A DNA stretch of 64,000 nt from CAYPHY01 sp964410625 (GTDB taxonomy: Bacteria; Chloroflexota; Anaerolineae; Promineifilales; Promineifilaceae), in assembly GCA_964410625.1 (NCBI GenBank), contig CAYPHY010000017.1:22290-86289 (forward strand), written 5' to 3'. A model generated the notes under the pieces. It was not told where the DNA came from, searched no databases, and saw only the letters and a program-made list of their open reading frames with translations. The translations under genes were made by a program, and so were the position numbers. Shown piece by piece: positions 44,799 through 52,386 of this stretch (position 1 is its first letter; the number at the start of each line of letters is the position of its first letter).

Positions 44799-44881
<83 letters not shown>

Positions 44882-44904
44882 GTTTGGGTTGCTTGTGTTC
44901 CTTA

Positions 44905-44933
44905 ATTCTATCTCTGAGTGGCCTGGGAAACAA
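44905..44933 (-). promoter_or_regulatory. Promoter of tRNA-Leu
   Basis: TTGTTT (44933-44928), a 17-bp spacer and TAGAAT (44910-44905) on the reverse strand, about 24 nt before the tRNA 5' end. Confidence 0.6.
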
Positions 44934-45068
44934 GGGGAGAGGAGAGAGTGGAGAGTAGGAAGGGAATCGGTGGGGCAGTTTGGGGGATGGCTGTTATAAT
45001 GGCAGCGATTGGGGTGTTTGGGGTGTTTAAGCGACAGCTTGAAAAGTTGATTGAGGGAAGCTTGAGAT

Positions 45069-45863
45069 ATGAAACAGTATTTGGAGTTGATGAAGGGTGT
45101 ATTGGAGAATGGGTCTTGTAAGGGAGACCGGACGGGGACGGGGACGATGAGCGTCTTTGGGTATCAGATGCGCTTTGATCTGGCGGAGGGATTTCCGTTG
45201 TTGACGACGAAGAAGATGCATTTGCGTTCGATCATCCATGAGTTGTTGTGGTTTTTGCGAGGGGAGACAAATGTAGGGTATTTGCATGAGCATGGGGTAA
45301 CGATTTGGGATGAGTGGGCGGCCGAGGATGGAGAGTTGGGGCCGGTGTATGGGTACCAGTGGCGGTCGTGGCCGGCGGCCGACGGCCGTTACATTGACCA
45401 GATAACGCAGGTGATTGAACAAATTAAGCACAACCCCGATTCGCGGCGGCATATTGTCAGTGCATGGAATGTGGGGGAGTTGGAGCGAATGGCGTTGCCG
45501 CCGTGCCATGTGTTGTTTCAGTTTTATGTGGGGAACGGCCGTCTTTCCTGCCAGCTATACCAACGGAGTGCTGACATCTTTCTGGGCGTGCCGTTTAATA
45601 TCGCGTCGTATGCCTTGCTAACAATGATGGTGGCGCAGGTGACAGGATATGAACCAGGAGAGTTTATCCACACGCTAGGAGATGCCCATATCTATCTCAA
45701 CCATCTGCATCAGGTTCATGAGCAGCTTTCGCGGGAGCCTTACCCATTGCCACAGATGAAGTTGAATCCGAATATCAAATCAATTTTTGACTTCCACTAT
45801 GAAGATTTTGAGTTAGTCAATTACCAGAGCCATCCGCGGATTGTGGCACCGATAGCGGTGTGA
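45069..45863 (+). CDS. thyA: Thymidylate synthase
   Basis: This enzyme makes dTMP from dUMP using methylenetetrahydrofolate, which becomes dihydrofolate. The product has 264 residues, the short bacterial form. It has the DRTGTGTMSVFGYQMRFDL opening, LLTTKKMHLRSIIHELLWFLRG, VYGYQWRSWP, the active-site Cys in ALPPCHVLFQFYV, and SCQLYQRSADIFLGVPFNIASYALL. HTLGDAHIYLNHL lies further on. The next gene, 104 bp downstream, is dihydrofolate reductase, which recycles its product. Confidence 0.97.
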   Translation: MKQYLELMKGVLENGSCKGDRTGTGTMSVFGYQMRFDLAEGFPLLTTKKMHLRSIIHELLWFLRGETNVGYLHEHGVTIWDEWAAEDGELGPVYGYQWRSWPAADGRYIDQITQVIEQIKHNPDSRRHIVSAWNVGELERMALPPCHVLFQFYVGNGRLSCQLYQRSADIFLGVPFNIASYALLTMMVAQVTGYEPGEFIHTLGDAHIYLNHLHQVHEQLSREPYPLPQMKLNPNIKSIFDFHYEDFELVNYQSHPRIVAPIAV

Positions 45864-45865
45864 TG

Positions 45866-45961
45866 CTGTATTGGTGTATTCGTATACTGGTATATTGATG
45901 CGGACAATCAAATGAAGCAGTAGACTAATATACCAATATACGAATAGACCAATAGACGAAG
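45866..45961. repeat. Intergenic word-repeat hairpin (GGTGTATTCGTATA family)
   Basis: CTGTATTGGTGTATTCGTATACTGGTATATTGATG is mirrored by CTAATATACCAATATACGAATAGACCAATAGACG. It fills the gap between thyA and the dihydrofolate reductase gene, which is otherwise a natural operon pair. Confidence 0.85.
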
Positions 45962-45967
45962 AATCCC

Positions 45968-46492
45968 ATGCCCAAACGACCTATTATTTCTTTTGTTGTT
46001 GCAATGGATGATAACCGGCTAATCGGCCGCGAAAATGGTTTGCCGTGGCGGTTGCCTGATGATATGCGCTGGTTTCGGGAGGTGACGATGGGGAAGCCGG
46101 TGGTGATGGGGCGGAAGACGTATGAGAGTATTCCGGCGCGGTTTCGGCCGTTGCCTGGTCGTCACAATATCATCATCACCCGCAACCGCGACTATCAGGC
46201 AGAAGGGGCGACGGTGGTACATTCGATGGAGGAGGCGTTGGCGGCGGCCGGTGATGTGGAGGAAGTGATGATCGGCGGAGGCGCGGAAGTGTTTAGAGCG
46301 TTTTTGGATACGGCCGACCGTTTGTACCTCACACTTATTGAGGGAAGTTTTAGCGGTGACGCCTACTTTCCTGAATTTGACCGCGGTGAATGGCAGGAAA
46401 CTTTCGCCCAAACCCACGAGCCGGATGAGCAACACACCCACCGGTTCCGCTGGCTAATTTTGGAGCGAAAACCTAAAAATCGGGTTTCCTAA
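45968..46492 (+). CDS. folA: Dihydrofolate reductase
   Basis: This enzyme reduces dihydrofolate to tetrahydrofolate with NADPH. The product has 174 residues. Family motifs are ISFVVAMDDNRLIGRENGLPWRLPDDMRWFREVT (substrate site), GKPVVMGRKTYESIP, LPGRHNIIITRN and EEVMIGGGAEVF. A DHFR-type C terminus follows (YLTLIEGSFSGDAYFPEFD). It lies directly after thyA. No clear Shine-Dalgarno precedes the ATG, and the upstream DNA is repeat. Confidence 0.97.
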   Translation: MPKRPIISFVVAMDDNRLIGRENGLPWRLPDDMRWFREVTMGKPVVMGRKTYESIPARFRPLPGRHNIIITRNRDYQAEGATVVHSMEEALAAAGDVEEVMIGGGAEVFRAFLDTADRLYLTLIEGSFSGDAYFPEFDRGEWQETFAQTHEPDEQHTHRFRWLILERKPKNRVS

Positions 46493-46559
46493 TGAGCCTT
46501 GACTACGGCCGTATAGGAGGCGAGAAATCCCGTCTCTATATTCTACACAACAATCACAG

Positions 46560-46766
46560 TTACGCAGAATCCCCTGAATCTTTGCTTTTTTGTGCGTCCA
46601 TTACCGCGCCAATCACTAATCCCAGGGCGACACCAATGCCAATTCCTATAGCTAATTGATCCATCAGCAAGCCAAAAACGATGCCCAAAGCCATCCCAAT
46701 GGCCAACCCGCTGCCGGTGTACATAGGGGTCTGCTCGGCCTTCTTCTCGTTCGATTCTTGCTCCAT
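46560..46766 (-). CDS. Small glycine-rich two-helix membrane protein
   Basis: This 68-residue protein has a charged N terminus (EQESNEKKAEQTPM). Two hydrophobic helices rich in Gly and Ala follow (GLAIGMALGIVFGLLMD and AIGIGIGVALGLVIGAVMD), each with Gly-zipper spacing, and the tail is polar. The layout resembles small glycine-zipper proteins of unknown function. GGAAGGAA-type purine sequence precedes the ATG. Confidence 0.75.
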   Translation of the reverse strand: MEQESNEKKAEQTPMYTGSGLAIGMALGIVFGLLMDQLAIGIGIGVALGLVIGAVMDAQKSKDSGDSA

Positions 46767-46917
46767 TTTGTTATTTCCTTCCTTGCAATCAGGTGCATTA
46801 ATCTCACCCTAAATTGTACATGGCGGTATAGACGGCCGTTAGTGACAAACGACACATTCAGGCGACACGAAAGTCACCTATCCAGCTCCTAGTTCCTCAA
46901 TCCCTCGCGTTGGGCAA

Positions 46918-47703
46918 TCAACCCGTCATCAGTGACCCTCCGCCATCAATCCAGATTTCAGTTCCGGTGATGTGGCTGGACGCGTCGGAGGCGAGGAACA
47001 GGACCAGTTGGGCGACTTGTTCCGACGTGCCTGGTTCGCCGCCGGTCAGGGGGATGCTCCCTTCGGGGTATTCGACTGCCGGGCGGATTTCTTCGAGGTT
47101 GCGCTGTTCGGTGTTTTGATCAATGGCGGTTTCAATGGCTCCTGGGCAGATGACGTTGGCGCGGACGCGATGTTCGGCCAGTTCCAGGGCGATCATCTTT
47201 GTGAAGGCTACTTGCGCCGCTTTTGAAGAGGAGTAGGCGGTTGCGCCGGTGTTGCTGAAGACGCGCGTGCCGTTGACGGAGGAGGTGACGATGATGGAAC
47301 CGCCGCGCTTTTTCAGATAAGGAACAGCATATTTGACGGTCAGGAATGTCCCTTTCAGGTTCACGTCCAATGTCTTGTCCCACTCTTCGGGAGCAAGCTC
47401 TTCGATAGGCGCCCAGACGCCATTGATACCGGCGTTGGCAAAGACGATGTCAACCCGCTCCCATTGATCAACCATCTTTTGCACGGCTTGTTCCATCTCG
47501 TCGGGAAGGGAGATGTCGGCGATGAGGGATAGGGCTTCACCCCCATTACTTTCGATTTCAGCGACGGTCTCTTGTAGTTCGTCTGCAGTGCGGCCGAGTG
47601 CGGCAACACGCGCTCCTTCTTTTGCCAGAAGGATGGCGGCAGCTTTGCCAATGCCGGAACCTGCGCCGGTAATCAGGGCGGTTTTGTTGTCTAATTGTCC
47701 CAT
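46918..47703 (-). CDS. SDR family oxidoreductase
   Basis: This 261-residue classical short-chain dehydrogenase has the cofactor motif TGAGSGIGKA, NAGINGVWAPIEEL, a catalytic Ser in IIVTSSVNG, and YSSSKAAQVAFTKMIALEL (YxxxK). The C-terminal ITGTEIWIDGGGSL is typical of 3-oxoacyl-ACP-reductase-like members. ALGRT after the second strand suggests NADP(H) preference. The substrate is unknown. It stands alone between a small membrane-protein gene and valS. Confidence 0.93.
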   Translation of the reverse strand: MGQLDNKTALITGAGSGIGKAAAILLAKEGARVAALGRTADELQETVAEIESNGGEALSLIADISLPDEMEQAVQKMVDQWERVDIVFANAGINGVWAPIEELAPEEWDKTLDVNLKGTFLTVKYAVPYLKKRGGSIIVTSSVNGTRVFSNTGATAYSSSKAAQVAFTKMIALELAEHRVRANVICPGAIETAIDQNTEQRNLEEIRPAVEYPEGSIPLTGGEPGTSEQVAQLVLFLASDASSHITGTEIWIDGGGSLMTG

Positions 47704-47710
47704 GTTTGTT

Positions 47711-47768
47711 GTTTCCTAATGGTTACGCGGATCACGCGGATAGTACGCGGATTTCGCGGATTGTTCTT
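47711..47768. repeat. Single-arm word repeat (TACGCGGAT family)
   Basis: GGTTACGCGGATCACGCGGATAGTACGCGGATTTCGCGGATT. No inverted arm is visible, so this may be a degraded element. A related single arm lies near 15184-15225. Confidence 0.6.
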
Positions 47769-47833
47769 TGTTGTAGTTATTAGCACAGTCCTGCGAATCA
47801 GGTCAATGTGTACCAGATATAAAGCGGGGCTGG

Positions 47834-50305
47834 TTATCGCTCAATCGTTAGTTCAAAGGCGCCATTCACGGCTTGCTCTGCCGTGTTGCTGTCTGGTTGC
47901 GGCACAACCTCGATATGACGGGCGCGGGTGATGCTGGTCAGGTCATCGGCCGCTTCCCTTAACATCTGCGCCAATCGCTCATCGGCCGTCCCTATTTGTA
48001 AACGCTCCAGTTCCGCCCCCAGGGAAAGGTTGTTTTCGCTCTTATAGCGGCGCACGGCCGTGGCGATTTCCACCAGTGTTTGGCCGAGGGTTTCGGCCTC
48101 CATGTCTCTCACCCTCTCACTCTCCTCCGGCCAATCGGCGCAATGGATTGAAGCAATCCCTTCCTGCTCGGCAAAAAGCCCCTGGTAGATAGCTTCGGTC
48201 ACGTGGGGCAGGATGGGGGCGAGGAGCTTGATGGTTGACAGCAGGGCGTGATAGAGCGCGAAGCGAGCGGATTCGCCTGCTTCGCCGCCGTCATAGAGGC
48301 GCTTCTTAGCCATTTCCAGGTAGTTGTCGGCGAGGTCGGTCCAGAAGAAGCGTTCGGTCTCGTTCTTGGCTCCGGCGTAGTCATTGGCGATGAACAAGGC
48401 GGTGGCGCGGCCGATTAAGCTCTGGGTCCGCGCTAAGATCCAGCGATCCGCGGGGGATAGTGACGATTGGTGAGTGGGGAGTGGTGAGTGACGAGTGGGC
48501 GACTCCGGCAGCTGATACCCCGCTAGAAAGCGTTGGCTGAAGCGGGCGACGTTCCAGAGTTTGGTCACGAGCTTGTTGCCGGCCTGAATCTTTTCTTCGT
48601 TGATCACGGCATCTTTGCCGAGGCTGGTGCTGGCTGCCCAGTAGCGCACGGCGTCGGCCGAATAGCGTTCGATCATCGCCTGGGGGGCCATTGGGCCGCC
48701 GCCGCGACTTTTGCTGATCTTACCTGCGCCCTCAGCGGCAATGCCCCAGCCAGAGATAGCGACGGTATCCCAGGGCAGCTTGTCGAAGTGGTAGAGGGAC
48801 TTGACGATGGTATAGAAGGTCCAGGTGCGGATGATCTCGTGGGCTTGCGGCCGTAGCTGCATCGGGAATAGTCGTTGATAAAGCGCGTCATCCTCCAGCC
48901 AACGTCCAGCGATTTGCGGCGACATGGAGGAGGTGGCCCAGGTGTCCATCACGTCGGTTTCGGGGGTGAAGTCGGTGCTGCCACAGGAACACGGCCGCGA
49001 TGGAGGTCGCTCGGTTGGATCAATTGGCAATTCGTCAGGATCAGCCAGCATGATGTCACCACAGGCGTTACAGTACCAGAGGGGGAAGGTGACGCCGAAG
49101 AAGCGCTGGCGGGAGATGCACCAGTCCCAACTGAGGTTTTCGACCCATTGGCGATAACGCGCTCCCATATGCTCAGGATACCAGGCGAGTTGTTCTCCTG
49201 CTTCTAGCAGGCGTTGACGTTCATGCAGCACGCGCACAAACCATTGCAGCGTCACCAGATATTCGACTGGTGTATCGCAACGTTCATGCACGCGCACCGA
49301 TTGTTGGATTTGCTCTTCTCCTAGCAATAACCCTTCGGCTGCGAGGGTGGCGACGATTTGTTGCCGCGCTTCGGCCGTTTGCAGACCGGAGAACTCGTTG
49401 GCGGCGGCGGTCAGGCGGCCGTCGTGGGCAATGGCCTCAATGAGCGGCAAGTTGTGTTTTCGCCACCAGGCTACATCAGCTTGATCGCCAAAGGTGCAAC
49501 ACATCACGGCCCCGCTGCCCTTGGTTGGGTCGGCGTCGGGGTCGGCGAGGACGGGTACGCGCTGTCCGAAGTGGGGGACGGTTGCCTGCTGGCCGATGAG
49601 ATGATGGAAGCGGCCGTCGTCAGGGTGGACGAAGACTGCTACGCAAGCAGGTAGCAATTCCGGGCGTGTGGTGGCAATCGGCAGTGTGCGGCCATCCTCC
49701 AGTTGGAAAGCAAGCGTATAAAAGGTTGTTTCGCGTTCCAGGTCGTCGAGATCGGCCTGGGCGATGGCGGTGCGACATTCGGGACACCAGATCGAGGGGG
49801 ACTTTTGGCGATAGACCAGCCCTTTTTGGTAGAGATCGAGAAAGGATAGCTGGGAGATGCGGCGCGAACGCTGGTCAATGGTGCGGTAGGTATAACGCCA
49901 ATCCACGGATAGCCCTAGACGCTGCCAAAGCGCTTGATAATCTTTCTCGGCCTCTTCGCTGACGGCAAGGCATTCGGTGATGAAGGCGGAACGGCCGATC
50001 TCCGTTGCCCGCAAGCCGCGCCGCTTCTCTACCAGTCGCTCGGTAGGCAGGCCGTTGTCGTCGAAGCCCATGGGATAGTAGACGTTGCGGCCGTTCATGC
50101 GCCAGAAGCGAGCAATGAAGTCGGTCTGGCTATAGGAGTAGGTATGGCCTAAATGGAGGTTGCCGGAAACGGTTGGCGGTGGGGTGTCAATGGCGTAGAT
50201 CGGACGTTGGCTATCCGGCTGAAAGTGAAAGGTGCCATTTTCTTTCCACCATGCCTGTAAACGGGGTTCTTCGATTCGCGGGTCATATCGTTTTGCCAGT
50301 TCCAT
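47834..50305 (-). CDS. valS: Valine-tRNA ligase
   Basis: This class I aminoacyl-tRNA synthetase has 823 residues. The HIGH motif is HLGH (51-54) and the KMSKS motif is KISKS (about 527-531). TPPPTVSGNLHLGHTYSYS, WCPECRTAIAQADLDD, the editing-domain TTRPELLPACVAVFVHP, SWDWCISRQRFFGVTFPLWYC and CSCGSTDFTPETDVMDTWATSS all mark the archaeal-like short ValS group without a long C-terminal coiled coil. A repeat-derived insert (about 602-617, ESPTRHSPLPTHQSSL) follows the FLAGYQLP helix. A T-box with a GUC specifier in the leader supports the amino acid assignment. Confidence 0.97.
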   Translation of the reverse strand: MELAKRYDPRIEEPRLQAWWKENGTFHFQPDSQRPIYAIDTPPPTVSGNLHLGHTYSYSQTDFIARFWRMNGRNVYYPMGFDDNGLPTERLVEKRRGLRATEIGRSAFITECLAVSEEAEKDYQALWQRLGLSVDWRYTYRTIDQRSRRISQLSFLDLYQKGLVYRQKSPSIWCPECRTAIAQADLDDLERETTFYTLAFQLEDGRTLPIATTRPELLPACVAVFVHPDDGRFHHLIGQQATVPHFGQRVPVLADPDADPTKGSGAVMCCTFGDQADVAWWRKHNLPLIEAIAHDGRLTAAANEFSGLQTAEARQQIVATLAAEGLLLGEEQIQQSVRVHERCDTPVEYLVTLQWFVRVLHERQRLLEAGEQLAWYPEHMGARYRQWVENLSWDWCISRQRFFGVTFPLWYCNACGDIMLADPDELPIDPTERPPSRPCSCGSTDFTPETDVMDTWATSSMSPQIAGRWLEDDALYQRLFPMQLRPQAHEIIRTWTFYTIVKSLYHFDKLPWDTVAISGWGIAAEGAGKISKSRGGGPMAPQAMIERYSADAVRYWAASTSLGKDAVINEEKIQAGNKLVTKLWNVARFSQRFLAGYQLPESPTRHSPLPTHQSSLSPADRWILARTQSLIGRATALFIANDYAGAKNETERFFWTDLADNYLEMAKKRLYDGGEAGESARFALYHALLSTIKLLAPILPHVTEAIYQGLFAEQEGIASIHCADWPEESERVRDMEAETLGQTLVEIATAVRRYKSENNLSLGAELERLQIGTADERLAQMLREAADDLTSITRARHIEVVPQPDSNTAEQAVNGAFELTIER
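48458..48505. repeat. Word repeats inside valS
   Basis: TAGTGACGATTGGTGAGTGGGGAGTGGTGAGTGACGAGTGGGCGACTC matches the intergenic family at 26000-26080. In frame it encodes about 16 Ser/Pro/His-rich residues at the catalytic-domain/anticodon-domain border. Confidence 0.8.
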
Positions 50306-50309
50306 AATT

Positions 50310-50388
50310 CACACCTTTTTTGACACGAATTTCACGAATGGCACGAATTTTTACTTTTGTACTATTCGTGAAATTCGTGTCAGAATAA
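50310..50388. repeat. Intergenic word-repeat hairpin (CACGAATTTCACGAAT family)
   Basis: TTGACACGAATTTCACGAATGGCACGAATTTTT pairs with ATTCGTGAAATTCGTGTCAGAA. It lies between the T-box terminator and the valS start codon, so it would be part of the mRNA leader. Confidence 0.8.
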
Positions 50389-50404
50389 TCTCTCAATCTC
50401 TAAT

Positions 50405-50702
50405 CTCAAAAACAAAAAGCCCTCTCGTCCTTATGAGGACGAAAGGGCTTCACTTTCGCGGTACCACCTCAGTTCGTCGCCTGTTGCCAGCACGACGCGC
50501 TCATTGTCCCGACCAGTATCAGGACTTCGCGTTAACGGGCGAACCCGTGCCGATCTACTCTTGGCAACAGGCCAATTTCTGCGGCAACCAACCGGGCGAC
50601 TTTCGACGGTGCAAAACTGTGGGGGCTTTCAGCCATTGGCCCCTGCTTTTCTGTCAGCGGCGCGGCCGTCTACTCCTCCCGGGTAATGGTCCTATTTGAT
50701 TC
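50405..50702 (-). promoter_or_regulatory. T-box riboswitch controlling valS (specifier GUC)
   Basis: The reverse strand carries the conserved T-box sequence AGGTGGTACCGCG (50469-50457) just before the terminator at 50417-50450. Upstream, a Stem I can be drawn: CCGGG/CCCGG at the base, an internal loop with AGGAGTA on one side and GAAAGTCG on the other, then GACGG/CCGTC. The specifier position reads GTC (50600-50598), a Val codon. Uncharged tRNA-Val should pair with it and prevent termination. The fold was drawn by eye. Confidence 0.9.
50411..50450 (-). terminator. T-box terminator of the valS leader
   Basis: On the reverse strand AAGCCCTTTCGTCC and GGACGAGAGGGCTT form a long stem around a short loop (TCATAA region), followed by TTTTTGTTTTT. 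It is the alternative to the antiterminator that includes the T-box sequence. Confidence 0.9.
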
Positions 50703-50708
50703 GCTTTT

Positions 50709-50736
50709 ATTATAAGTGCCTGTGGCTGGCTGTCAA
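50709..50736 (-). promoter_or_regulatory. valS promoter
   Basis: Perfect consensus TTGACA (50736-50731) and TATAAT (50714-50709) with a 16-bp spacer on the reverse strand. Transcription should start near 50702, at the 5' edge of the T-box. Confidence 0.88.
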
Positions 50737-50768
50737 TCCTTGTGTATCCTAACTTTTGTAAGGTAAAT

Positions 50769-50801
50769 AGAAACCGGGTTTCTTCAAGAAACCCGGTTTC
50801 T
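50769..50801. repeat. 33-bp perfect palindrome (AGAAACCGGGTTTCTT family)
   Basis: AGAAACCGGGTTTCTT-C-AAGAAACCCGGTTTCT. This is the third copy of the family. A TTTGGCAAA-centred palindrome follows at 50814-50826. Confidence 0.9.
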
Positions 50802-50843
50802 AAACTGATGGCGCGATTTGGCAAATCACGATACAAAATCTTG

Positions 50844-51815
50844 ATGTCTTATGTGAATTGGATTCGAGAACAAGTCGGCCGCCAGAAGATTTTTCTGGTG
50901 TTTGCCAGTGTGGTGATACGGGACAAGGACGGCCGTGTGCTGCTACATCGTCGCACGGATTTTGAGTGGTGGGGGATTCCGGGCGGAGTAATGGAAGGGG
51001 ATGAGGATATTCAAACATGCGCCCGGCGTGAGGTGGAGGAGGAAACGGGGCTGGAGATTGGGTCGCTAGAGCTGGTGGGGGTATATAGCCATCCTGATTA
51101 TGACGTAGTCTATCCCAACGGGGACCAGGTGCAGCAGTTTACTATCTGTTTTACCGGCGTGGCGACAGGCGGCCGAATGCAACCGGATGGAGTGGAAACG
51201 ACGCATCAGGCGTTTTTTACGATTGCTGAGTCTAATGAGTTGGCTGTCCCTTCCTGGTACCGGCGGATGATAAATGATGCGGTTTCACTCGACGGGTATC
51301 CCGCTTTGGAAGCAGCCTACAGCAGCGGCAGGCTTCGCTCGCAAATGGGGGTTATCGGGCAGCTAGAACGGCGGCCTGGTGTGCCAATTGCGGTTAGCGT
51401 GGTGGGGGTGGTGGTTGATGACGGCCGTGTGTTGGTCACGCGGGATTCATCTGATAGGGGTTGGCGATTGCCGGCGGCATACTGCCGGTTAGGAGAGAAT
51501 GGGACGGGGACGGCCGTGCGAGCAGTACAAGAGCAGACCGGCTACGCTTACCGGCCACGAAATTTGCTGGGGGTCTATTCGCAGCCGGGGCTGGTGGTCC
51601 CTGGTCTGGATGAAGGGCTGCACCATGTAGGGGTTGTTGTTTGTGGGGAGGTGGTGGAACGGCCGCCAGGGCGAACGACGACCGGGACAGTCGAGATGGT
51701 GGAACCGCAGTTGCTGCTGGCACAGGCGGAGGGGGAATCGATACCTTTGTATGAACAGATTATCACTCAAATTTTAGAGGATGAGGGAGTGGGCAAAGCT
51801 TATTTCGTCTGCTAA
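50844..51815 (+). CDS. Tandem Nudix hydrolase, second domain degenerate
   Basis: The product has about 323 residues from ATG 50844 (MSYVNWIREQVGRQKIF); ATG 50808 is an alternative, but the frame further upstream translates the palindrome. The first Nudix domain has an intact box (GGVMEGDED...RREVEEETGLE) and should hydrolyse a nucleoside-diphosphate derivative. The second (from about PIAVSVVGVVVDDGRVLVTRD) keeps the fold and the RAVQEQTGY end of the box but has lost the metal-binding Glu pair, so it is probably non-catalytic. Substrate unknown. It is divergent from valS. Confidence 0.85.
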   Translation: MSYVNWIREQVGRQKIFLVFASVVIRDKDGRVLLHRRTDFEWWGIPGGVMEGDEDIQTCARREVEEETGLEIGSLELVGVYSHPDYDVVYPNGDQVQQFTICFTGVATGGRMQPDGVETTHQAFFTIAESNELAVPSWYRRMINDAVSLDGYPALEAAYSSGRLRSQMGVIGQLERRPGVPIAVSVVGVVVDDGRVLVTRDSSDRGWRLPAAYCRLGENGTGTAVRAVQEQTGYAYRPRNLLGVYSQPGLVVPGLDEGLHHVGVVVCGEVVERPPGRTTTGTVEMVEPQLLLAQAEGESIPLYEQIITQILEDEGVGKAYFVC

Positions 51816-51935
51816 ATCAGAATGAGGGTTCAACGATGTAGTTTGCTTGTCTAAATTGGCAACGGTAGTATTATCTTATTGTTGGGATGTCATGATACCT
51901 TTCTTCCCAACACGGATCTAAAACGTAGGTATAGA

Positions 51936-52307
51936 ATGATGGAACCGGAACTGATTACGATTATTGAAGGGCCAACACCTGATTTTATGCCCCACCCGCA
52001 AATGTGGGTGCAATCAGTGCTAGAAGGCCCAGAAGAACGGGATGTGGCGGTCTGCCAGCTACGGACGGCCACCGGAAAAGATATTATCGAACGTTGCCAG
52101 CGGGCGTGGCGCGAGGGGCGTGCGGTCGTCCTCGATTACCCGGATGATCTGCGGATGCGCCAGCAGGTGGATGTGGTTGCGCTGCGCCTGGAAGAGGGGG
52201 AGGCAGGCGAGGTACTTTTGCTTTGGGTTTCGCTGCCCGTAGACGAATATGAGGAAGAAGAGGAAGGGTATGAGGATGATGATTTGGATGCGGATATACC
52301 CTTTTAA
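51936..52307 (+). CDS. Conserved-looking hypothetical protein with acidic tail
   Basis: The product has about 123 residues from ATG 51936 or 51939. I do not recognise the family. The body has a mixed alpha/beta pattern (MWVQSVLEGPEERDVAVCQLRTATGKDIIERCQRAWREGRAVVLDYPDDLRMR...VVALRLEEG in separate elements) and no signal peptide or membrane helix. The last 20 residues are almost all Glu, Asp and Tyr (EYEEEEEGYEDDDLDADIPF). GTAGGT precedes the start. It could share a transcript with the Nudix gene 120 bp upstream. Confidence 0.65.
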   Translation: MMEPELITIIEGPTPDFMPHPQMWVQSVLEGPEERDVAVCQLRTATGKDIIERCQRAWREGRAVVLDYPDDLRMRQQVDVVALRLEEGEAGEVLLLWVSLPVDEYEEEEEGYEDDDLDADIPF

Positions 52308-52308
52308 G

Positions 52309-52386
52309 AAGTAAGCAGTAGACAGTGGGCAGTAGGCAGTTGCCTCTTACCAGCTTCTGCCAACTGCCCAATTTTTACTGTTTACT
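52309..52386. repeat. Intergenic word-repeat hairpin (GGCAGTAGGCAGT family)
   Basis: AAGTAAGCAGTAGACAGTGGGCAGTAGGCAGT faces CTGCCAACTGCCCAATTTTTACTGTTTACTG. It lies between converging genes and could terminate both. It is related to 11767-11838. Confidence 0.8.
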
